The translations under genes were made by a program, and so were the position numbers. From an uncultured Aquimarina sp. (GTDB lineage: Bacteria > Bacteroidota > Bacteroidia > Flavobacteriales > Flavobacteriaceae): 49,600 nucleotides of DNA. Below the pieces are notes generated by a model. It had not been told where the DNA came from. It saw only the letters and a list, made by a program, of their open reading frames with translations, and made no database searches. Shown piece by piece: positions 8,029 through 15,952 of the stretch. How positions within the stretch are numbered: the stretch's first letter is position 1; each line of letters begins with the position of its first letter. Where the stretch lies: assembly GCA_947496555.1 (NCBI GenBank), contig CANMDH010000042.1, forward strand, positions 1 through 49,600, given 5' to 3'.

Positions 8029-9210
8029 ATGTCTTCATTAATTGCAAAAACAGATCAATTTGTTTCGGATCTTTTTGAAAAAGAGCTTCCGAACTCATGT
8101 ATCTATCATAATTACGATCATACCAAAAGAGTATTTAAAAGTACGAAAGAAATTGTTGATAATACTAATATATCTAATGAAGATAAAGAAGTTTTATTGC
8201 TCACTGCTCTTTTGCATGATACGGGATACTCTAGAAGCCCAGAAAATCACGAAGAACATAGTGTAGAGATCGCGAAAGATTTTTTATCTCAAATTGGGGT
8301 TTCTGAAGAAATCATAGAGAAAGTTTGTCTACAGATTATGGCAACTAAAATGGAACATACTCCCTCAAATCTTATGGAAGAAATCATTCGAGATGCTGAT
8401 GCGTCTCATTTTGCCAAGGATTATTATGGAGAAACTAGCGAATTACTTCGAAAAGAATTTAAACTTAATAATGTAAACGATTTAAGCTCTTCAGAATGGC
8501 TAAAGGCCAATATAGACTTGTTTAAAAACAAACATCATTATTATACTGATTATGCCTTAACCCACTGGCAACCAAAAAAAGAAGAAAACCTTTCTAAAAT
8601 GATGGAAGAGCAAGCAAAACTTAAAAAAGAAAAGAAGAAAGAAAAAGAGAAATTAAAAAAACTATTAAGAGAGGAAAGCCCAGAAAAAGGGATTCAAACT
8701 TTGTTTAGAGTTACGCTTAGAAATCACTTAAAACTTAGTGACATCGCCGATACCAAGGCCAACATCCTGCTTTCGGTAAATGCTATCATCATTTCGCTTG
8801 CCTTATCTAATCTTATTCCAAAACTGGATAATCCCTCTAATCAATATCTTATATACCCAACACTAATTTTTTTAATTTTTAGCATTGCTTCAATTATATT
8901 ATCGGTATTGGCTACCCGACCCAATGTGACCAGTGGAGAGTTTACTCGTAAAGAGATTGAGGAAAAAAAGGTGAATTTATTATTCTTTGGAAATTTTCAT
9001 AAAATGCCATTGGATGAATATAAATGGGCCATGACCGAGCTTATGATGGATAAAGAATATATCTATGACACCATGATCAAAGACCTTTATTTTTTGGGTA
9101 GAGTATTGCACAAAAAATACAAAATTCTTAGGATTACCTATACAGTTTTTATAATAGGAATTGTATCCTCTGTAATCTCATTTATAATAGCCTTTAATAC
9201 ATTACAATAG
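8029..9210 (+). CDS. HD-domain phosphohydrolase fused to a PycTM membrane effector domain
   Basis: A 393-aa protein. Residues about 10-170 are an HD domain with His27/His31 (YHNYDH), the HD doublet His63-Asp64 (LLHDTGYS), a later HEEH and DADASHF. Residues about 190-225 are a Lys/Glu-rich coiled coil. From about 228 the sequence matches the Pycsar effector PycTM (DUF5706) family, including the diagnostic SDIADTKANILLSVNAIII stretch and three membrane helices (about 247-266, 275-296, 370-391). In Pycsar defence the membrane effector responds to cCMP or cUMP and disrupts the membrane. Here no cyclase gene is adjacent, so a phage-defence role is not shown. The fusion suggests that the HD part may hydrolyse or bind the nucleotide controlling the membrane part. 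It starts 54 bp from the divergent phosphoesterase-barrel gene. Confidence 0.85.
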   Translation: MSSLIAKTDQFVSDLFEKELPNSCIYHNYDHTKRVFKSTKEIVDNTNISNEDKEVLLLTALLHDTGYSRSPENHEEHSVEIAKDFLSQIGVSEEIIEKVCLQIMATKMEHTPSNLMEEIIRDADASHFAKDYYGETSELLRKEFKLNNVNDLSSSEWLKANIDLFKNKHHYYTDYALTHWQPKKEENLSKMMEEQAKLKKEKKKEKEKLKKLLREESPEKGIQTLFRVTLRNHLKLSDIADTKANILLSVNAIIISLALSNLIPKLDNPSNQYLIYPTLIFLIFSIASIILSVLATRPNVTSGEFTRKEIEEKKVNLLFFGNFHKMPLDEYKWAMTELMMDKEYIYDTMIKDLYFLGRVLHKKYKILRITYTVFIIGIVSSVISFIIAFNTLQ

Positions 9211-9231
9211 AAAACGACCTTCTTTAATATA

Positions 9232-9260
9232 AAAAATCCCGCCTGTTTGGCGGGATTTTT
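9232..9260. terminator. Strong bidirectional terminator
   Basis: A 12-bp perfect stem (AAAAATCCCGCC with GGCGGGATTTTT) around a 5-nt loop, with A- and T-runs on the two sides. It lies between the convergent HD-PycTM gene and the GAF protein gene and can serve both. Confidence 0.9.
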
Positions 9261-9272
9261 AAGTTTCTATGC

Positions 9273-11639
9273 CTATAAATTAAGTTCTTTCATCAAATCT
9301 TCATACGTGTAATATTCCTTGTCTTCTTCATTTTTATGGTACAGAATATTCACTCGTAATGCTTTTAATCCAGTTACTCCTTGAAGATTTTCAACTTCTA
9401 CAACTTCTATTTCTTCTTCCAGATAATTTTTAGACTGTAAGAAATTAATGTATTTGATATACTCTCTTTCGTCAGAGCTTTGAGAGTATACAATTACTAA
9501 TTTACCTTTTTCGGTAATACGTTGATCGGTACCTTTAATTTTTGATTTATCAACTCGCTTTTTAACTACTTCGTATCTGGCGTTATACGTTCCATCAACA
9601 TCGAAACGTTTTTCGTCCATTCTGAATCGTACCGAAAGAGAAGTATTAAACACCAATACCATAGAAGCTACATCTAATGCAACAGGTAAATCTTTCTTCA
9701 TTTGGTAATATGCATTTTCCATTTCGCACATTACTTGCAGTTGCCACAGTCTCAAATTATAAAGGTATACCCTATTAAAACTATTATGTTTTGTAATAGA
9801 TTCACCTATATACATATTATGCTCTACACCATCAGACTTAAAACGCTCAAAATAATGAGGATACATGCCTTGAGCCTCATCTTGTTTTTGATCTAATAAT
9901 GCAGCCAATTTTTTATTGATAATCATTACAGAATCATCATAGGCTTTACGATGCTTATAAACTGTTTTTAAATTTTTGTCGAGTAACCCATTATATTCTT
10001 CAATTTCCTGATCAAGCTCCTTATTTTTCCTTTTTAAATGTTTAAATAAAGGGGTTATATCTTTTTTTATGAAATTGATGATTTTTTGCTCACTATCTAC
10101 CTGCAATTGTTCGGTAATAGAATCAATATAGCGAGTAGTTCTATATTTGAGTTGCTCATAAATTGGCAAGGCATCAGACTCTAACACCTTATTAATTACT
10201 TTAGAAATTCCATTAAGTTGCAACACAAGATCTCTCTGAATGGCCAGATTTCGAGCGTCCGAAGATCCTTTTATATCAATCTGCCCATACAACGGGTAGA
10301 CATTTTCAAACACCACTTCTTTAAAAGAAATAGGCGTCTCCTCTACCATCGCTCTCATAAACTGTTTTGCCTCATGTCTAAATTTCCAATGCACACTTGG
10401 ATGAATGGAAGTACACTCTTGCTGGATTATAAGCTCTAATTCATTTTCAGACTTCGCCTTAGAACGCAATACAGAATCCACTAGATAAGGCATCACATCC
10501 TGCAATTTATTAGCATTTATGCTATTTAATTCGTGTATATTTGGCGAAACAATTTCAAGAATACCAAGCATTTTTCCTTCACTCTTTATAGGAGCAAGAA
10601 TGGCACTATTAATATTTTGTGCAACCAGATTCTTGTACATCATTACATCAGGAGTTGACTTCTGATATTTTTTTACATCCGATATTGCAAAATAAGTCGA
10701 TTCTTCAAACAAATAATGATATGTACCTCCACAAAGGGCTGTAGTACACCTATCTGCATATTTGTTATACAAAATGTAACTATCGATATTTTTGAAAGGC
10801 ACCCTTTCTAACACCTCTTCTTCTGGATTATAATTAGAAAAACCAACCTCGATCTCTCTTAGATTGAATATTGCCCTAAAAATCTCCTGAAAACTACCTA
10901 CAAAATCACCTTGAGTCTTATCATATCTTATAAGACTGGTTTTAAAATCTGATAGAGAAACATCGGTAGTAACATCAAACATATTTGCCAGGACTATACC
11001 TTTAAAAATCCAACTATTACGAGGGAATTTTTGTTTCCAAATCTCAACATTATCAAAATTATCCAATAGCTCGGCTACATCTTCATTGGTTATATCCTTT
11101 GCCTTATCTGTCTTAATTATCTCAATAAAGTCTCCATTATACATAATTCGGTAATTTCTCATTACTCCATTAGCATCTGGAATATCATAAAAGAAGGGTC
11201 TTCTAAAATCTATTTTATATCCATAATAATTATTAAGAATAATACTGCATCCCATAATAAAATAATGATCCTCATCCAGGTTCTTGATTTGAGGCTCAAA
11301 ATTTTTACCAGCAGCTTCAATGATATTTTGATAACGTCTCGAAGATTGTAATACCGTATTATTAAAAGGTATGGTCGCTATTTTAATTTCGTTCGATTGC
11401 AGGATCTGAGCAAAAGAATCTTCTAAGACCAAATGGATTTGAGGCAGTAATTCTTGAACACGTTCTTCAGTTTTGATACCTTCTTCAAGCTCTGGATATT
11501 CTTCAAGAATTTTTAAAACACGCATAGCACGATCCCTTAGAAGCTCATTGTCACTTTTGAGAAAACTTCTATACTGTTCAAAAAATTTTGAAAAGCTTAT
11601 CCATATGTCTAGCGGAAAATCCTGCTCTAACACCCTCAT
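9273..11639 (-). CDS. Large GAF-domain protein, function unknown
   Basis: A 788-aa soluble protein without a signal peptide or membrane segment. The centre (about residues 300-395) looks like a GAF domain: CGGTYHYLFEESTYFAISDVKKY, then NINSAILAPIKSEGKMLGILEIVS. After it comes a conserved block with YPLYGQIDIKGSSDARN (about residue 450), long charged helices with coiled-coil character (about 530-590), and an alpha/beta C-terminus (LVIVYSQSSDEREYIKYINF). The same layout is known as a conserved hypothetical in Bacteroidota. GAF domains bind small ligands, often cyclic nucleotides, so a sensory role is plausible, but no output domain such as a kinase, cyclase or HTH can be recognised. It is convergent to the HD-PycTM gene and apparently monocistronic. 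Confidence 0.75.
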   Translation of the reverse strand: MRVLEQDFPLDIWISFSKFFEQYRSFLKSDNELLRDRAMRVLKILEEYPELEEGIKTEERVQELLPQIHLVLEDSFAQILQSNEIKIATIPFNNTVLQSSRRYQNIIEAAGKNFEPQIKNLDEDHYFIMGCSIILNNYYGYKIDFRRPFFYDIPDANGVMRNYRIMYNGDFIEIIKTDKAKDITNEDVAELLDNFDNVEIWKQKFPRNSWIFKGIVLANMFDVTTDVSLSDFKTSLIRYDKTQGDFVGSFQEIFRAIFNLREIEVGFSNYNPEEEVLERVPFKNIDSYILYNKYADRCTTALCGGTYHYLFEESTYFAISDVKKYQKSTPDVMMYKNLVAQNINSAILAPIKSEGKMLGILEIVSPNIHELNSINANKLQDVMPYLVDSVLRSKAKSENELELIIQQECTSIHPSVHWKFRHEAKQFMRAMVEETPISFKEVVFENVYPLYGQIDIKGSSDARNLAIQRDLVLQLNGISKVINKVLESDALPIYEQLKYRTTRYIDSITEQLQVDSEQKIINFIKKDITPLFKHLKRKNKELDQEIEEYNGLLDKNLKTVYKHRKAYDDSVMIINKKLAALLDQKQDEAQGMYPHYFERFKSDGVEHNMYIGESITKHNSFNRVYLYNLRLWQLQVMCEMENAYYQMKKDLPVALDVASMVLVFNTSLSVRFRMDEKRFDVDGTYNARYEVVKKRVDKSKIKGTDQRITEKGKLVIVYSQSSDEREYIKYINFLQSKNYLEEEIEVVEVENLQGVTGLKALRVNILYHKNEEDKEYYTYEDLMKELNL

Positions 11640-11988
11640 ATCTCCCTATTTACAAAATATTTAACAAAAATAGTATAATCAAAATTGGTTAAACAAACAT
11701 TAACAATTAATTAAAATTATAATTTTTACCAATTATCATTTATAATGACGAATAGCTATGCAATAATTGGACCTAAATCGACAATTCTAAGTAATAATAT
11801 ATGTTTTGTGACCATAGGTCACACTAGATAAGACTTCAAACTATATAACTTTGTTACACCAATCAGCAATTTTTATTCTTTTTTTAGATCTTAATAGTAT
11901 TCTATTAACAAATACCATATCAAAAAGTTAATTTTTGGAGTTTATATGTAGGATTCTTTATTTTTACCCCTATCAAAAAGTAAGTACT
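11640..11988. other. Divergent intergenic region of about 350 bp
   Basis: An AT-rich spacer between the GAF protein gene and the TlpA-like gene. Toward the GAF gene the minus strand has TATTTTTG (+ strand CAAAAATA around 11664-11671) with a TTTG about 21 bp upstream, a plausible promoter. Toward the TlpA gene it holds the palindrome and -7 box listed separately. No reading frame or RNA fold is evident in the rest. Confidence 0.5.
11807..11853 (+). promoter_or_regulatory. CRP-like palindrome followed by a -7 box
   Basis: The perfect inverted repeat TGTGACC-ATA-GGTCACA (11807-11823) is followed by TAACTTTG (11846-11853), an exact -7 element. The start would be near 11858, placing the palindrome centre at about -43, where a class II CRP/FNR-type activator binds in place of a -33 box; no TTG is present there. 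The half-sites TGTGA/TCACA match the CRP family except for a 7-bp instead of a 6-bp core. The leader to the TlpA-like start is about 130 nt. The regulator's identity is inference. Confidence 0.5.
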
Positions 11989-13122
11989 ATGAAAAGAATT
12001 GCCCTTCTAGCTATCATTATATTGATCACATCTTGCAAAAAAGAGGAAAATGGATACTCTGTAATAGGCGATGCCGCTGGATTTGAAGATGGCACCGAAG
12101 TTTATATCAATGCTATTAGCCAATCCAATAGACCAGTAGTAATTGATACCGCGGTTATTAAACAAGAAAAGTTTGAGATTAAACTACCTCCACCAGAAAG
12201 TAATGATTTTAATTATCTAACGTTTAAAAATGTAAGAGGAAACGTCCTATATCTTGCAGAAAACAATCCGATTAAAATTACTTTGTATAAAGACAGTCTC
12301 CGATCTTCTATTATAGAAGGTGGACCAGAAAATAAGCTATTTTTTGATTATGTAAAAATAATTAGATCGTACGCCGATCAAAAAATAAAACTGAATACAC
12401 AGTATCAAATTGCGTCAAAATTAAAGGAAACAGAGAAGATTGCCAAAATTGCAATTGAACAACAGGAACTCACTGAAAAAGAGAAGGAATATAGAATGAG
12501 TATTGCCGAAAAAAATGTTAACTCTCTTGTTGGTTTAATTGCATTAGGAGACTTAATGAATATGAAGATCCTTACTCCTAAAGATGCAAAAGAAAAATAT
12601 GACATCTTAAGTGATGAGTTGAAAACTTCAAGAATAGGAAAAGATCTAAACGCTCGTATTAATAATGCCATTGCTGTGGCATCTCGAAAACGAATTGATG
12701 TTGGCAGCGAAGCTGAAGATTTTTCTGGCCCGACTCCAGATGGTAAAACAATTTCATTAAAAGAATCGATGGGTAAAGTTACCATTATTGACTTTTGGGC
12801 TTCTTGGTGTAAGCCTTGCAGAATGGAAAACCCTAACGTAGTAAGAGTTTACAATAAATATCACAACAAAGGTCTAAACATTATTGGTGTTTCTCTGGAT
12901 AAAAAGCAAGAGGCATGGGTTAAAGCAATTGCCGATGACGAACTAAACTGGAACCATGTATCAAACTTACAGTTCTGGCAAGATCCTATTGCGAGACTGT
13001 ATGGAGTTCGTTCAATTCCTGCTACCTTTATTTTGGATGAAAAAGGAAATGTAATCGCCAAGAACCTGCGTGGACCAGCATTGGAAAAGAAGATTTCAGA
13101 ATTACTTGGAGAATCTCTGTAG
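11989..13122 (+). CDS. TlpA-like thiol-disulfide oxidoreductase, lipoprotein
   Basis: A 377-aa protein. The start at 11989 gives a good lipoprotein signal (MKRIALLAIIILITSC, Cys16); a TTG 54 bp upstream would ruin it. Residues about 20-110 form a strand-rich DUF4369-type domain (GDAAGFEDGTEVYINA). A helical linker follows, then a thioredoxin-fold domain (about 243-375) with active site WASWCKPC (Cys274 and Cys277) and the cis-Pro loop RSIPATFILDEKG. Proteins of this architecture sit on the periplasmic face of a membrane and reduce or shuffle disulfides, for example in cytochrome c maturation or oxidative stress repair. The partner is unknown. The gene ends in a shared terminator, and its promoter region has a CRP-like site. 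Confidence 0.9.
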   Translation: MKRIALLAIIILITSCKKEENGYSVIGDAAGFEDGTEVYINAISQSNRPVVIDTAVIKQEKFEIKLPPPESNDFNYLTFKNVRGNVLYLAENNPIKITLYKDSLRSSIIEGGPENKLFFDYVKIIRSYADQKIKLNTQYQIASKLKETEKIAKIAIEQQELTEKEKEYRMSIAEKNVNSLVGLIALGDLMNMKILTPKDAKEKYDILSDELKTSRIGKDLNARINNAIAVASRKRIDVGSEAEDFSGPTPDGKTISLKESMGKVTIIDFWASWCKPCRMENPNVVRVYNKYHNKGLNIIGVSLDKKQEAWVKAIADDELNWNHVSNLQFWQDPIARLYGVRSIPATFILDEKGNVIAKNLRGPALEKKISELLGESL

Positions 13123-13140
13123 AAAAAAGTATACAGTTTT

Positions 13141-13164
13141 AAAACGGCCCTTTCGGGTCGTTTT
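13141..13164. terminator. Shared terminator of the TlpA-like gene and rhomboid gene
   Basis: Inverted repeat AAAACGGCCC-TTTC-GGGTCGTTTT, with one G-T type mismatch, bordered by T-rich sequence to the right and A-rich sequence to the left. It lies between two convergent genes. Confidence 0.85.
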
Positions 13165-13170
13165 GTATTT

Positions 13171-13821
13171 TTATAGTTTTCCTAATTTCTGTAAAACAAA
13201 AAGAATTACAATGGGTATGGCTAATAAACCGATCATTAATAAGTTTTCCTGAAATAACCAGGGAGCTAAAATCAGAGTTATAATATAACCACCTACTGCT
13301 CCTCCAAAATGAGCATCATGACCAATATTACCAATGCTATTCTTCATTCCAAAAATTGAATATAACAAATAAGCTATTCCAAAAACATAAGCCGGAATCG
13401 GAATGGGTATAAACATCAAATACAAACTCATATCAGGTCTAAACAAGATTCCTGCATATATAATTCCTGATACTGCTCCACTTGCTCCTACTGCACTATA
13501 GTGATATTCGTCTTTATGAAAAAAAAGTGAGAACAAATTTCCCATTAGTAAACTCCCAAAATATATTACCAAAAACTTAACATTTCCCACAAAACTTAGT
13601 ACTACGGGTGCAAAAAAATACAAAGTAAACATGTTAAAGAACATATGTGTAAAATCCACATGCAAAAACCCCGATGTCAACATTCTTACATGCTCTCCTC
13701 TTCTTATTCCTCCTATATTAAACTTATATTTTTCAAAAAAAGAAAAATCATTAAATCCTTTTAATGATATCAATATATTTGCGCCAATAATTATTATTAT
13801 AACAAGATCAAGGTTTCCCAT
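13171..13821 (-). CDS. Rhomboid family intramembrane serine protease
   Basis: A 216-aa protein with six predicted membrane helices and the complete rhomboid catalytic set: oxyanion residues in HMFFN (His59, Asn63), the nucleophile in GASG (Ser114), and the base in GHDAHFGG (His171). Rhomboids cleave membrane-embedded substrates within or next to their transmembrane helices. The length corresponds to the minimal six-helix core without cytosolic extensions. A -7 box (TATATTTG on the minus strand) gives a leader of about 13 nt. The substrate is unknown; Bacteroidota rhomboids of this size are usually in the inner membrane. Confidence 0.93.
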   Translation of the reverse strand: MGNLDLVIIIIIGANILISLKGFNDFSFFEKYKFNIGGIRRGEHVRMLTSGFLHVDFTHMFFNMFTLYFFAPVVLSFVGNVKFLVIYFGSLLMGNLFSLFFHKDEYHYSAVGASGAVSGIIYAGILFRPDMSLYLMFIPIPIPAYVFGIAYLLYSIFGMKNSIGNIGHDAHFGGAVGGYIITLILAPWLFQENLLMIGLLAIPIVILFVLQKLGKL

Positions 13822-13838
13822 ATATTCATAATTTTATT

Positions 13839-13846
13839 CAAATATA
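13839..13846 (-). promoter_or_regulatory. -7 element of the rhomboid gene
   Basis: TATATTTG on the minus strand matches TAnnTTTG; transcription would begin about 13 nt before the start codon at 13821. No clear -33 TTG is present. Confidence 0.5.
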
Positions 13847-13936
13847 AATATCCCATCCTTTTAAACCTTATAAAATTCTCTTTGATTTAAAATCCTGTAT
13901 TAGCATTCTTTTATGATTTAAAAAATCGAATAATTT

Positions 13937-13944
13937 TATCTTTG
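13937..13944 (+). promoter_or_regulatory. -7 element of the first acyltransferase gene
   Basis: TATCTTTG matches TAnnTTTG exactly and lies about 20 bp before the start codon at 13965. No TTG is found at -33. Confidence 0.5.
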
Positions 13945-13964
13945 TTGGCTTAATTTAATTCTTC

Positions 13965-14864
13965 ATGCAACTTCTGGCCTATTGTCTCATATATCCTATT
14001 TTATGGGTAATCTCGAAATTGCCATGGCGGTTGTTTTATATGTTCTCTTCTTGTGTGTATATCTTCACCTATTATATTATTGGATACCGAAAAAAAATTG
14101 TTACAGAAAATCTTACTCTAGTTTTTCCTGATAAATCACAAAAAGAGATCAAAAAAATCAGAAAAGGTTTTTATAAGCATATGTGTGATATGTTTCTGGA
14201 AATGATCAAGAGTTTGTCTATTTCTAAAGAAGAGATGACAAAAAGATTTAAGATCATAGAACCGGAGACATTTAAAAGCTTACAATCAAAAAACAAAAGC
14301 ATCATCGTCTTGATGGGGCATTATGCGAGTTATGAATGGGCTATTGCGGCCCAATTTGAATTGGATTTTCCTATTGTGGCTGTCTATAAAAGAATTAGAA
14401 ATCGATATTTTGATCAATTAGCTCACCGCATACGAGGTAAATTTAATAATAGACTTATCGAAAGTCATGATGTCATAAAAGAAATAACTAGGGACAAGGT
14501 TAACAATAACCTATGTGCCTACGGAATGCTATCTGATCAATCTCCAAAATTGAAAAATGCACATTATTGGACCAATTTTATGGGGATCAAAGTGCCCGTA
14601 ATCACTGGTGGAGAAGTCATTTCTAAACGATTAGACATGGCTGTTACATATTTAAAGGTTGAAAAGGTGAAACGAGGTCATTATCAAGCAAAATTTGTTA
14701 CCATAACTGAAAATGCAAAAAACTGCGAAGACCATTTTATAACAAAGACTTATATTAAAAAGCTCGAAGAGCAAATTCACAACAAACCAGAATTATATCT
14801 CTGGACTCACAAACGCTGGAAACACCGCAATGCAAAAACTCCGAAAGCAGCGATTATTGACTAA
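13965..14864 (+). CDS. LpxL/HtrB-type acyltransferase, paralog 1 of 3
   Basis: A 299-aa protein of the lysophospholipid acyltransferase (LPLAT), bacterial lipid A biosynthesis family. It has an N-terminal hydrophobic anchor (about residues 1-45), the HX4E catalytic motif in GHYASYEW (His119, Glu124), the conserved basic RNRYFDQLAHRIRGKF and the C-terminal signature YLWTHKRWKHR. Enzymes of this family add secondary acyl chains to lipid A at the cytoplasmic face of the inner membrane, using acyl-ACP. It shares the block FYKHMCDMFLEM and many others with the two following genes, so it belongs to a local triplication. It has its own -7 promoter element. Which acyl position it modifies cannot be read; ornithine or other aminolipids are possible alternative acceptors. 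Confidence 0.9.
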   Translation: MQLLAYCLIYPILWVISKLPWRLFYMFSSCVYIFTYYIIGYRKKIVTENLTLVFPDKSQKEIKKIRKGFYKHMCDMFLEMIKSLSISKEEMTKRFKIIEPETFKSLQSKNKSIIVLMGHYASYEWAIAAQFELDFPIVAVYKRIRNRYFDQLAHRIRGKFNNRLIESHDVIKEITRDKVNNNLCAYGMLSDQSPKLKNAHYWTNFMGIKVPVITGGEVISKRLDMAVTYLKVEKVKRGHYQAKFVTITENAKNCEDHFITKTYIKKLEEQIHNKPELYLWTHKRWKHRNAKTPKAAIID

Positions 14865-14948
14865 AAGAACGATCTGGTTAAGTATTGACTATTTCAATTC
14901 ATTTGGTTTTTTTTAACACTTTATAGAAGGAATTTAACAAAATACCTG

Positions 14949-14956
14949 TATTTTCG
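14949..14956 (+). promoter_or_regulatory. -7-like element of the second acyltransferase gene
   Basis: TATTTTCG (one mismatch to TAnnTTTG) lies 22 bp before the start codon in a 114-bp gap, suggesting the second copy is transcribed separately. Confidence 0.35.
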
Positions 14957-14978
14957 CGTTCCAAATCCTTCCTATTAT

Positions 14979-15887
14979 ATGCAATTAATTGTTTACTGCT
15001 TGGTATATCCCATGCTTTGGTTTATTTCAAAACTTCCGTGGCGGTTGTTTTATGCATTCTCTACTTCTATCTTTTTTCTGATCTATTATATCTTTGGATA
15101 TCGAAGAAAAACAGTCACCAAAAATTTACAACTTGTTTTTCCTGAAAAACCTTATAACGAAATCAAAAAAATCCGAAAAGATTTCTACAAACATATGTGT
15201 GATATGTTTCTGGAAATGATAAAATCCATCTCTATCTCTAATGATGAGATGAAAAAACGTTTCAAAATTACCAACCTTGATAAAATACAAGAATTAGAAG
15301 CAAAAGGAGAAAATATTATGGTTTTTATGGCTCATTATGCCAGTTATGAATGGTCTAATGTGGTGGATATCCAAACCAGTTTTCAAGCGGTAGGTATTTA
15401 CAAAAAAATTAGGAATAAGTATTTTGATAGACTAGTACACAGAATAAGAGCAAGGTTTGGTTCTCGGGTAGTGACCAGTAAAGATGCAAAGAGAGTTATT
15501 ACAGAAGATCAATCCAAAGCTCCTGGACCTTATATGTATGGTATGGTCTCTGATCAAACGCCAAAACTCTATAATGGTTTTTATTGGACAGATTTTTTGG
15601 GTATAAAAGTCCCGACATTTACTGGGGCCGATTTATTAGCCAGGCGATTGGGCTTGAGTGCCTATTACTTACAAGTTGAAAAAATTAAAAGAGGATATTA
15701 TGAAGCCACTTTTGTTACGATAGAAGAAGACCCAAAGAATAGCGAAGAATTTTCTATCGTAAAAACCTATTTAAGATTATTAGAAAAACAAATTCAAAAC
15801 AAGCCAGAATATTATCTATGGTCCCACAAACGATGGAAACATCGTAATTCACTTTCAGATGCTCCAGAAGGTGCTACGATAGATTAG
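14979..15887 (+). CDS. LpxL/HtrB-type acyltransferase, paralog 2 of 3
   Basis: A 302-aa LPLAT-family acyltransferase with the same plan as its neighbours: hydrophobic N-terminal anchor, FYKHMCDMFLEM block, catalytic HX4E in AHYASYEW, RIRARF and the ending YLWSHKRWKHR. Compared with copy 1 it has Ala in place of the Gly just before the catalytic His, and it differs through the acceptor-pocket region (IQTSFQAVGIYKKI; YMYGMVSDQTPKLYNGFYW). This suggests divergence in acyl or acceptor specificity rather than a recent duplication. It is separated from copy 1 by 114 bp with its own promoter-like element. It is expected at the inner-membrane surface in lipid A or related lipid acylation. Confidence 0.9.
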   Translation: MQLIVYCLVYPMLWFISKLPWRLFYAFSTSIFFLIYYIFGYRRKTVTKNLQLVFPEKPYNEIKKIRKDFYKHMCDMFLEMIKSISISNDEMKKRFKITNLDKIQELEAKGENIMVFMAHYASYEWSNVVDIQTSFQAVGIYKKIRNKYFDRLVHRIRARFGSRVVTSKDAKRVITEDQSKAPGPYMYGMVSDQTPKLYNGFYWTDFLGIKVPTFTGADLLARRLGLSAYYLQVEKIKRGYYEATFVTIEEDPKNSEEFSIVKTYLRLLEKQIQNKPEYYLWSHKRWKHRNSLSDAPEGATID

Positions 15888-15897
15888 AAAATTGTAC

Positions 15898-15929
15898 TTG
15901 CCGGATACTAATAAATAAGTTTACCTTTG
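15898..15929 (+). promoter_or_regulatory. Promoter of the third acyltransferase gene
   Basis: TTG (15898-15900), 21 bp, then TACCTTTG (15922-15929). This is a full Bacteroidota promoter 24 bp before the start codon at 15953, inside the short gap after copy 2. Confidence 0.6.
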
Positions 15930-15952
15930 TTAGTTTCTAACTAATCGCACTC

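Noticed and set aside
8029-11639. Complete Pycsar defence operon
   Set aside because: The effector domain is present but no PycC-type nucleotide cyclase is adjacent; the GAF protein has no cyclase motif.
11935-11988. Longer N-terminus for the TlpA-like protein from a TTG codon
   Set aside because: It would place a Tyr/Phe-rich stretch before a good lipoprotein signal that begins at the ATG at 11989.
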